Shown here: positions 55,585-64,000 of the stretch, piece after piece
How the letters are laid out: the number at the start of each line of letters is the position of its first letter
Position numbering within the stretch: position 1 is the first letter of the stretch
DNA from: Paramyrothecium sp. XJ0827
Taxonomy: Eukaryota; Ascomycota; Sordariomycetes; Hypocreales; Stachybotryaceae
Assembly (NCBI GenBank): GCA_020881915.1
Contig: JAJFPB010000006.1
Location: 3,286,001 to 3,350,000 of the forward strand
Reading direction: 5' to 3'
DNA: 64,000 bases
Made by a program: the position numbers and the translations under genes
Notes under the pieces: model-generated
Database searches by the model: none
What the model saw: only the letters and a program-made list of their open reading frames with translations
What the model was told of the DNA's origin: nothing

Positions 55585-55803
55585 TCAGGTGGGATGGGCT
55601 CGGCTGCCCTGCGAGATGCGTTCCGGTCGCCTCAGACTGTTGGTAGAGCTCCTAGAAGATGTGCCGGGTTTGGCTGAGACAGGAAGAGTATTGCTGCTCA
55701 TTACATTCTGTAGTGGGTTATAGAACGCAACGCGGTTCATGGTGGGCTGGTAGATAGGAATCTCCTGTGAAGAGAAATTGTCGCTGCCAAAGCTGGAAGC
55801 CAT
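55585..55803 (-). CDS. Small hypothetical protein
   Basis: A 72-codon ORF beginning MASSFGSDNFSSQEIPIYQP, with a Ser/Arg-rich C-terminus (SSRSSTNSLRRPER) and no hydrophobic segment. A CAAACAAACA-type leader lies before its ATG, similar to A-rich fungal leaders. No family is recognised. The leader and sensible composition are the only support, so it may be chance. Confidence 0.35.
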   Translation of the reverse strand: MASSFGSDNFSSQEIPIYQPTMNRVAFYNPLQNVMSSNTLPVSAKPGTSSRSSTNSLRRPERISQGSRAHPT

Positions 55804-55839
55804 CTCGTCTGTTTGTTTGTTTGTTTCTTTCGTTTGTTT

Positions 55840-55874
55840 GTGAGTATGAACGTGAGTATGAACGTGAGTATGAA
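55840..55874 (+). repeat. Tandem 12-bp repeat, nearly three copies
   Basis: The unit GTGAGTATGAAC occurs twice complete and once lacking the last base, directly after a TTTG-rich stretch. Confidence 0.9.
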
Positions 55875-56369
55875 AAAGGATGGGCAAATTGCCTGGTCCT
55901 TGGGCGCATAGGACTGCTTATAAAGGCGAGTTTGAGTCATTGCAGAGACTTTCAAGAACATTGAAAGCTTGGGACAATAAAGAAGTTTCCAGAGTCAAAT
56001 CATGCAGGCCCTGGAGTATAAGTCAGTAAGGTTGTGAAAGTATAAGGCGAGGATATTAATTGCCTAGCCATTAGGAGCCGACTCTTTCCTACCTTATGTC
56101 CTTTGAAAGTTACTTTTACTACGATGCAATGTTCAACCCAATTTGCAGCAGTTCCGTAGAGGTTCAACAACCAAGATAGTCATGAACCCTGTCATTTGCG
56201 CTTTGTAAATCATACATATCCAGACATCTGACCGAATCCGAAACACAATTGCATATATTCCGGGTACATTAATCAAGCCGCGAGCCGACTGCTGGCAAAA
56301 ACTCATAGCGTTCGAAGCTTATCATTGGATTTTTGCTTTCCCTTCTCATTTTCTCATCAAGCCTCATAC

Positions 56370-56420
56370 TCTTACTCTAACTCAATCGTGCCGAGCGGGC
56401 ACGATTGAGTTAGAGTAAGA
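56370..56420. repeat. Perfect 23-bp inverted repeat with 5-base loop
   Basis: Left arm 56370-56392, loop GAGCG at 56393-56397, right arm 56398-56420, with no mismatch. The core reads ACTCAATCGTGCC and its complement. It would form a very stable hairpin on either strand. No neighbouring gene end is close enough to make it an obvious terminator. It may be a relic of a foldback element or an origin-like cruciform. Confidence 0.95.
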
Positions 56421-57480
56421 TCTGCAAATGCCAACTAGCACTCTTTACCGGAGGAGTGGTGGCTTGTAGGTCATCTATAACTCAGGATACTCCGGTGACC
56501 TCGTTCACAATCTTCAAGGCAATAGCCTTAAGTAAAGCGAGAAAGGACAGATCGCCCAGCGCTCACAAAGTCGCTGGAAATGACGGTGCGAAGGCTATGA
56601 ATTGAGTTAGGACCCGACTAATCAGGGCGGACTTGCGGTTCGCCACGACCACCACGATGCAACTATAGACGTGGGCATTACCCACCGATACTGTAAGACC
56701 ACAGCTGATCAGAAAAGTTAGGACATGATCCTTGAACTGTCACATTTCAGAAAGCACCAAACTTGTTTGTATTTGAACCGTTATCGGCTTGAAGATCTAT
56801 TGTGTGCTATTAGCCATCACTTGAAGATTAAAAGCTTACCTTGGGTAAGCCTCTCAAATTGTGATTGGGCTGTGGTCAGGCGAGTTCCTCGAGTCCTGCA
56901 ATCAACCGAAATAGGATTCAGACAAATTAGTACTGTTTCTTTTCTTGGTCCAGATGCAGACATCGAGATCTTTGCAACACAAAGCATATTTGAATGACAA
57001 CCTACGACTTAATAACCTATCGACTATGAGTAATGGTAGGTAATGGATTCAACAGAGCTCTAAAAGGGCCATGCACGCCCCTAAAATGAATGGATCAATC
57101 ATGCAACCCGAATGCTAGCATCTAGCATGCAGGTCTCCGACCTGCGGATCCCTGCTAATAAAGAGCTTGATGGGAATAAGGTCCGCGGAAACGGAAGGGT
57201 GTGGTGGGTCGCGTGTCCCTGGATCATGGACGCGGCATGAACATGGACATGGACCGTTGGGGCTGCGCCGCGCATTGACGTCATGGAGAACTGTCCTTGG
57301 TTGGGCTGCCGTTACGCGAAGGACAAGCTTTCTCTCACCGACGATCTTGCACCCTAATTTTGTTCTGAGGTACAGCAGTGAATAATGTTTTAGTTGATCC
57401 ATTACCGCACCATTAACCTCAGTCTTTTCCTTCCCGTCTTCGAGGAAGAACACATAGAAGCGTGCACCCGACCAGCAGTC

Positions 57481-58946
57481 ATGAACTGTGCTTTGGCCCG
57501 CGCGACCACGCAGCGGTTGTTCTCTGTGCTTCAATCGAGTCGCGTGCAATCTGTGCGAAGCAGCCGGGGCGCTTTGAGCCGGGCGTGTCGCGCACCACAG
57601 CTGTCGTGCTATGCGCGTCATCTATCGACCACCAGCTCCTGGGCCACCGACGAAGCGACGCAAAGAGCCAAGAATCTCAGCCAAAAGGCTGTCGACGACG
57701 AGGAACAACGTCTCAAACCGAGCGACGACCTCTCGAGCTCGACGAGGGTCAATGACAGGCCGTGGCAGTGGGAGGGCACCGACTCAGATCCTGGAGACGC
57801 TGGACACCCCGACAATGCGGGAGCCGATAAAACAAAAGGTAGATGATGAAGAGCCGACGATGCAAACATACCCTGGCTAACCTCTTCCCTCCAGGACGCT
57901 TGATGACAACACCAACCCGCCTCCTCAAGCTCATACTTCCTGTCCCTTTCCATCCTGAACAGGAGCACATCAATGAAACCGATGACCAGCGGGAAAAGAG
58001 GAACGAGGAATCCGTGGAGCCTCTGGCACTGCTCGTGCATCCTCAGCAACCGCTCTCATACCTTGAACGCTTGATCCAAGCAGAAATCCCGCCGTTTCGC
58101 GGCAAAGTCGGCAAGGAGAGACTCCCGGACATCATTTTCCGCGCAGAAGCCGACAATCACGAATCTAAAGACAAAAAACACGCAGACGGGTCCAATGTCG
58201 CCTCCTACAGCGGCCTCGGCCGGGAAGGCCCAACCAAGGACGAGGCCAGATGGGTTCGATGGAGTGGTAGCACCGAGATTGGTGACTTCATTCGTGACGC
58301 GGCGCGTGGCCGCGAATTTGCTGTAGAGATCGAGGGCTACGACAAGCAGTTGTATGTTGCGGTTCCGAGCTTCAACGACAGGACGTTTTACATGCGCGAT
58401 CGTTTGAAGAGGATGTCGACGGAGATTGAGCAGATGTCGAAGCTCAAGAAGGAATGCGACCTGGAGGCACACAAGGGCGCGCACCGGCTGGCTCAGGGAG
58501 GCTTCGCCGCGCTCATTGGCTGGTGGGGCATCGTCTACTACTGCAGCTTTCACACCGAGATGGGCTGGGACCTCGTGGAGCCCGTCACCTACCTTGCCGG
58601 CCTGACCACCATCATGGGCGGTTACCTCTGGTTCCTCTTCATCAGCCGCGACTTGAGCTACAAGGCAGCCATGAATGTGACGGTGTCGAAGCGGCAGAAC
58701 GCCCTCTACCAGGCCCGCGGTTTCGACCTCGGGAAGTGGGAGCAGCTGGTGCAGGACGCGAACGCCCTGAGGAAGGAGATCAAGGGTGTTGCGCACGAGT
58801 ACGGCATCGAGTGGGACATGATGAAGGACGGGGGCAACGCCAAGGTGAAGAAGGTGCTTGAGAAGGAGGAGAAGTCGAAGAAGGGCAGCAGCAGAGACAG
58901 AGACGACGACAAGGAGGAGAAGGCCGAGTCGAAGCAACGGGACTGA
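57481..58946 (+). CDS. MCU: Mitochondrial calcium uniporter pore subunit
   Basis: Two exons, 57481-57838 and 57895-58946, give 469 residues. The N-terminus is Arg/Ser-rich without acids ([20 protein letters not shown]), a mitochondrial presequence. A soluble domain follows, then a coiled coil ([18 protein letters not shown]), TM1 ([15 protein letters not shown]) and the selectivity motif [12 protein letters not shown]. This is the WDxxEP form of the uniporter filter, with Asp and Glu in place, near residue 343. TM2 ([20 protein letters not shown]) follows. The C-terminus is Lys/Glu-rich. The protein forms the calcium channel of the inner mitochondrial membrane. In many fungi MCU works without a MICU partner. 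Intact. Confidence 0.95.
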
Positions 58947-59750
58947 GGAGCGTCGGGCATCTCAGGCCACTGTACATTAAACGAGTGATTTTCACGTTCG
59001 GCGTGGGCTACAGCGAGCGACTTGTAGATACACTGCATGGCAAGGTGCATACAGCATCGTCCGGATGGATACACGATGCGTACATAACTAGAAGAGAGGA
59101 ATAAGAGAAAGGATGAGAAAGGATGACAATTAGCCTTGTCGTGATAGGTCAATGAGCGGGCTCTGGCCAACACGTTGGGATAGCGGCATCCGGAGCCCCA
59201 TGTGGTGGTGGGCTGACCATGTTCAGGTGTCGACTCAAAGGTAGATGGGGAACATGGCTTCCATGATTCAACATTAGGTGCCAGTTGATACACACTGTGC
59301 AGTGTCCGGATTTGGCGATAAAACTCGGGGAACATGGCCATGATGTAACAGTGCGAAATCTAGCCCAAACTGTCGGTCCCTCGCTTACAGGAGGTAACTT
59401 GGACCTACTTGAACTCAGGTACCTACAGCACAAGGCGGACCCCGCCGACCCGCCGAAGCTTTCATCACTCCACACGCAGCGTGTCTCTTCTTGATCGCAT
59501 GTCCCGTTCAAGTTTTCGTCTCGCATTTCGTGACGATGACCTTACCACCAGGAACGCACATGTAATTTGGCCGATTCTTTCTCCTACTCATAAAGAGCCG
59601 CCTTACAACTTTTACTGCATCTCCTCCCCACCGAAGGACCTCTCTGCGAGTTGACAAGCACTGTACCTCGAGCTGTACAGGCCCCGCAATAGCTAAGCTG
59701 CCGTCTTAGCTCACGGCTCGTCGAGCTCTCATCCAAGTGACGGCTCCAGC
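58947..59750. other. Spacer between MCU and transacylase genes
   Basis: About 800 bases with the MCU 3' flank and the promoter of the next gene. No gene seen. Confidence 0.4.
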
Positions 59751-61368
59751 ATGGCACCTCAGATCATTCACTTGCCCGACGGGCAGACCTTCACCGTCAC
59801 GCCCATCTTCGCCGGCGTTGGGTTCAGAAGCCACGAGCACAACACGCACTCTCATGCGTTTCCTACCGGCTGGACCGTGGTCCTGAACACGGAGGAGGAT
59901 GACGTTGAGGACGGCGTCGGCGGTGACGGGGTGAATGGGGCGGACGGAGGCCGCGAGGACAGCAACCGCACCCGGCCGTTCAGGCAGCCGACCCTCCAAA
60001 GCGACGGGCTCTTCATCTCGTCCATCGCCAACCCGCCCTCCAGCGAGTTCAAGCCCGCCGTCAGCCCCACGCGCCAGATCGCCATGATGCTGTGGGTCAC
60101 GCTCTACTGGTACTTCCACCAGCCGGCGCCTTCGCCGCACCTCTCCACGGCCACGTCCAAGGCGACGCCCGAGAAGGCCCGGCCCAAAGGGGAGTGGAAG
60201 ATCAAGATCCGCCGGCAGGGCGTCCTGGCCGGGCGGTACATGATCCCCAAGCTGGAGCGCATGGGGCTGATCGCCTCGGCCGACACGGCTGTCGGGTGCC
60301 GCGAGGATGCGGACGAGGGCTGGGCGAACATGTTTGTGTCACGGCGCATGTTCTGGCAGATTCCCGCTCGCTTGTTCCTGTTCACGCTGCAGCCGACAAA
60401 GACGAATTCGTCTGTGCCGGGCTCGCCGATTGGAAGCCGACCACAGTCGCCGGTTCGCGGCGAAGAACCCCGCCTACATTACCTGCAGAACACCTCGCAG
60501 TCCTTACAGCTTCCAACGCACTCGCACAGCAATAGCGACCACTCAGGGAACACCACACCAAATCCAATCGCCAGCTCCAACTTCCCGCTTGGCCCCTTCT
60601 TCTCGACGTCTCACCTCCCGACGTATTTCCCGCCAGCGCCGTTACAGTACACGTTCACAAATGGGATCCGCCACCCATTGCGACCGAAGCCGCCGCGCAT
60701 GGGCGAGGTGTTCTACTCACGTTTCGTCCCAAGCGTGGGCCAGTATCTGTCATTCAGGGTTGCTTCTTCCTCGCCAAAACCCGTGCCGCACGTGGGACCC
60801 TCGAGCCAAAAGGAGTTTGAACACGACAACGTGTGTAATATGAGCGATACGTCGCTCATGGAGAAATGGTTTTCCAACGCCAGGGTCAAGGCGTTCTGGG
60901 GCGAATATAGCCCCAACTTGCTCAAGGATGCGCTGTCGTCCCACCACTCGTTTCCAGCAATTGGTCTCTGGGACGGCGTGCCTTTCGGCTACTTCGAAAT
61001 CTATTGGGTGAAAGAGGACAACCTTGGTCAGCAGCTGAGCCACGATGCCGGAGATTGGGATCGAGGCCTGCATATCCTTATCGGTGAAGAATGGGCTCGA
61101 GGCCGCGTTCAGGCATGGCTATCCAGCCTCGTGCACTGGTGCCTTTGCGCAGACTTCCGTACCATGAAGGTGTGCTTGGAGCCCAGGGTCGACAACGAGA
61201 GGTAAGCACTCCATATTATCAGTCTTGCAAGTACAAGCTAACTGTCTTAGATTCATACAACATCTCGAATATGCTGGGTTCGCCAAGGAAAGACAGGTAA
61301 CTTTTCCGCATAAGCAGTCTTGGCTGTTAAGAATGAGCCGAGATCAATGGGAGGGACCTTCTTTGTGA
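59751..61368 (+). CDS. SidF/SidL-like N5-hydroxyornithine transacylase (GNAT, siderophore biosynthesis)
   Basis: Two exons, 59751-61201 and 61251-61368, give 522 residues. The C-terminal acyl-CoA N-acyltransferase domain has the siderophore-type motifs: IGLWDGVPFGYFEIYWVKED, DWDRGLHILIGEEWARG, and KVCLEPRVDNERFIQHLEYA followed by FPHKQSW. This matches fungal enzymes that acylate N5-hydroxyornithine in siderophore biosynthesis: SidF with anhydromevalonyl-CoA for fusarinine, SidL with acetyl-CoA for ferricrocin. The N-terminal half holds low-complexity Ser/Pro inserts, making the protein longer than most relatives. The C-terminus is not a peroxisomal SKL-type signal (PSL). Which acyl donor is used cannot be told. 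Intact. Confidence 0.88.
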
Positions 61369-62959
61369 GGACGGTTCCTTCGAATTGTACATGGACTGGG
61401 GTGATGACATATAGGAATATTATTTGCCTCATCAAATTTAACCATTTGAACAATGTTCACTGATTACGACTGGCTAGAAAGCCAGTCTCAATATCCCTGA
61501 GACACTTATCCCTAACTCCCAAAGGGCAACATGTTAGCCATGGCATTTGTCCAGCCAGATGTGACCTGGCAGTTCGTATTCTCACGTAGGTCTCGTGTCT
61601 CAAACCTTGCCTATTGAAGTTGTTCAGAAGTGTTCTCCAGAACTGCCCTGATTTCGTGCATTGAAATACACTTCCAGCATTAATGAGTGCTTTGCTCATT
61701 TCATGAAACCATTCTAGATCAGTTTGCTCCCTGTACTGGCAGCCACTCCGCTTGGTATTTCCAAGATCCATTTCAAGGGTGTTCGTCCCCTAAACTCGGT
61801 TGCATTGGCGCTTGCACCTCTGCCAGTCAACTCAGCAGATAGCTGAGGCTCTACGACGCGCATTGCAGGAAAGACATAATTTCTGTCGGCAGGCAACTCA
61901 ATCATCACACCGTGGTCTAGGCCATGTTTATGGCGAGGCTTGCCGAATCGTGACGATCCATCGCAGGCATCTCAGCGGCGAGTTGAGAATTGCAGCATTT
62001 AAGAGAAAATTTGGTAGCCTGGCTCCAGGTGCACACGAGAAGGAGAACAAGAAATTGAAATTCTAGAGGCACATCATATCCGTTTTCCAACAGCATGTAC
62101 ACTATCCTTTAGCAAACATCTTGAGACACGCTTCTTGATGGTGCAAGACGGTAGAGCTAGGGATTGTGTTATAATGCTAGGTCAACGAAACGAGATAGGG
62201 ATTGTTGGGCTTTGCCGCTATCCAGTCTCTGAGGTAGAGAGCAAATCCATTGATGGCGATGGAGCGATGGAGCCTAGATGAGTTCTGACCATGTTTTTGA
62301 AATTAGGACTGCGGCAGCTTTCGCAGCCGGAAAACCTCCTGAGACCAATCCGGTTGGCCCTTTCGCGAGTAGATGCCTGGTGACGTGCTCTCCTCGTGTA
62401 GCACAAGCGCAGTCAAGGATGAATCACAAGAAAGGCGCGATGTCCTCTTTCGGATCAAAGCTAGGGGTAAGGCTGCACCCCGCCAAGGCCATCTCATTCA
62501 CATGGTCTACATGTGGCCTAGGTAGGCTTTCTGTCCTGTACAACAGGTCCGGAAAGGGAGTAGACGCAGTTCTCTGCATGTCAGCCGCACTGCCGCAGCC
62601 TCAGTCGGGCGATCGATTCTATATTAGCAAACTGAAGACTACAGCCTCATTACAAAAAGCCTTTTTGAAACATGCTAGCACTGGCCGCTGTTCTTGCACA
62701 CGTCTTAAGTACTTTCAAGGCTCTTTGAACCTGAGAATAGCAGCTGGCGGAGCACTAGGCGTAGACTTAGGTGCAGTGGCGTCGTGCGCCTTGTTTATCA
62801 AATGGCCCCCTATTGTGTTCTTCGCAAAGTATAGAAAGTAAGAGAACCCATTAGCTGGTGACTCCCATGCGTTACCTCTTGCTTTCACTACCTCGATGTT
62901 GCGATAAAAGTAAATGGCCGAAGTCTGGGTCCATGAGGAAAGACAAGAGATAATGTGTC
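61369..62959. other. Gene-poor spacer
   Basis: No supported gene. A plus-strand ORF at 62278-62841 (187 codons) has no domain motif and poor codon character, so it is left out. Two short GATGGAGCGATGGAG-type repeats occur near 62254-62270. Confidence 0.4.
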
Positions 62960-63736
62960 ATGGCAACCTCAACATCCATCCAATTCCTCCGGGCGGAGCA
63001 CCAGCCAATGCCAACTTTGATGGTGAATGACGAGTTGGACTCAAACAGAGACGCTTACATCTGTGGATACGTCGATGGGCGACGCGGTAAATTGGCTTCT
63101 CTGAAATGCTTCCTAGCTGCCGCTAACATGGCGGCTAGACTTGCCATGGACGTGTCCCAATAGCGGAACGTGCGAGTACAATACACAGTACGGGGCTGTT
63201 GGCTGCTGCTACAGAGAGCCGTGCACAATCGTGTCGGTTTGCCATGACTACAACGCAGGCCAGAAAGGAGCATGTGACGCAGGCAGCGTCGGACTGGGGA
63301 CAAGTTGCTGGTAAGCAAGCACTCATCAGACGACGGTCCCCATCCCTCAAATCATTCGTGCCGCTGACTCGATGCTTAATACTGTAGCTCAGATCCGAGT
63401 TACCCATACTGCGCGACGTACCAATTCTCAGACCTCGAGGCTACCATGGTATGGTGCAGCGAAGCCTCACCAACTGCGGCTGTGACACTGCTCAATGGCC
63501 GTGTCACGGGCGCGGTGCAGACCAAGGCTACAACTACATCATCAATCCAAGGTGGGAGTACACCTCGGGGAGGAAGCACGGGAGGCTTTTCAAGTTCAGA
63601 TAGAATTGCGCTGGGCGTTGGAATTTCTTTTGGAATTATCGGGTTCGTGGCTGCGGTGGCGACAGTTTCTATGTGCCTTCAGGCGCGCCGGAGGGATCGA
63701 AACGCAAACGGTGCAGGAGGGACACCTTCGCCATGA
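62960..63736 (+). CDS. Cysteine-rich single-pass membrane protein
   Basis: Three exons, 62960-63086, 63139-63310 and 63388-63736, give 215 residues. The cysteine-rich part reads DAYICGYVDG, then LPWTCPNSGTCEYN, YGAVGCCYREPC, CHDY, TSCCSDPSYPYC. This 'CGY..G....TCp.g.tC.....avGCC' layout is common in fungal surface proteins. A Ser/Thr/Gly-rich stalk leads to a membrane segment (ALGVGISFGIIGFVAAVAT) and a short Arg-rich tail. A receptor or cell-wall sensor role is possible but unproven. No signal peptide is present after the ATG at 62960; an upstream exon carrying one may be missed. Splice phases close and the intron at 63087 has a CTAAC branch. Confidence 0.7.
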
Positions 63737-64000
63737 AATTTCCTGTAGCAGGCATTTTGATTTCCATTTGTTTTTCCTTGGAATACTTCACACATAGACG
63801 ATGTCGACTCTACTTCATTTGTCCCTTCAAAATCTCCTTTATCAGGATGAAAACCGAGTTCCCGAAAGATTGGATCTAAGAGCATCTAAAATGAGTGGTT
63901 CTCCCTTGCATAAAACCAACTAGGCATTGTTAAGAGCACGGCTTTCAGGTCCTTGTTTGCCCATGATTCCCTTTGAATTGAGTATCCTGAAGGCCAACTT
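63737..64000. other. 3' flank at window end
   Basis: No gene recognised. Confidence 0.4.

Larger units (their letters stand above)
55804..57480. other. Gene-poor spacer with inverted repeat
   Basis: No gene recognised in 1.7 kb. It contains a short tandem repeat (55840-55874) and a perfect inverted repeat (56370-56420). An ORF at 56725-56997 lacks motifs. Confidence 0.45.

Noticed and set aside
58056..58937. 293-codon minus-strand ORF over MCU
   Set aside because: Antisense of the uniporter coding region, which has the WDxxEP filter.

Overview
The window is nuclear DNA of a filamentous ascomycete (Pezizomycotina). Genes carry short introns of about 37-100 bases with GT..AG ends and CTAAC/CTGAC branch sites. 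The gene content is fungal: Zn2Cys6 regulators, a highly reducing polyketide synthase remnant, a CYP505-type P450, a TPR-CHAT protein and a siderophore-type transacylase. The species cannot be fixed from the sequence alone. Exon joins below were worked out by hand from splice signals and reading-frame closure. No transcript evidence was available.

Left part (1 to about 33.3 kb) is accessory in character, with long gene-poor spacers and several damaged genes. It opens with a polyketide synthase that lacks its KS, AT and front half of DH. Directly upstream lies a CYP505-like P450 that stops where its reductase domain should begin. A single deletion could explain both ends. An EthD-like protein follows, then a divergent pair: a 309-residue protein that I read as a candidate fungal gasdermin, and a large TPR-CHAT caspase-like protease with an apparent frameshift. 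This pair is the most interesting system here, a likely regulated cell-death locus. A small cysteine-rich secreted protein comes next. After it lie an FAD-linked oxidoreductase (frameshifted), an intact full-length ABCB transporter, an intact Zn2Cys6 regulator divergent from it, an FAD monooxygenase (frameshifted) and an intact catalase. CCGGAG-type sites recur in these promoters. I infer a decaying secondary-metabolite cluster whose export, regulatory and detoxification genes are still open.

Right part (about 34.3 to 64 kb) looks like conserved chromosome, with closely spaced intact genes. They are an RNase Z-like metallo-beta-lactamase, a GT34 mannosyl/galactosyltransferase, a secreted carboxylesterase, a Zn2Cys6 regulator, BTN1/CLN3, a hydrophilic LEA-like protein, cytochrome c haem lyase, a RUS/DUF647 protein, mevalonate diphosphate decarboxylase, a mitochondrial calcium uniporter, a SidF-like hydroxyornithine transacylase and a cysteine-rich single-pass membrane protein. 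A perfect 23-bp inverted repeat sits in the spacer before the uniporter gene. No rRNA genes, tRNA genes or CRISPR arrays were recognised.
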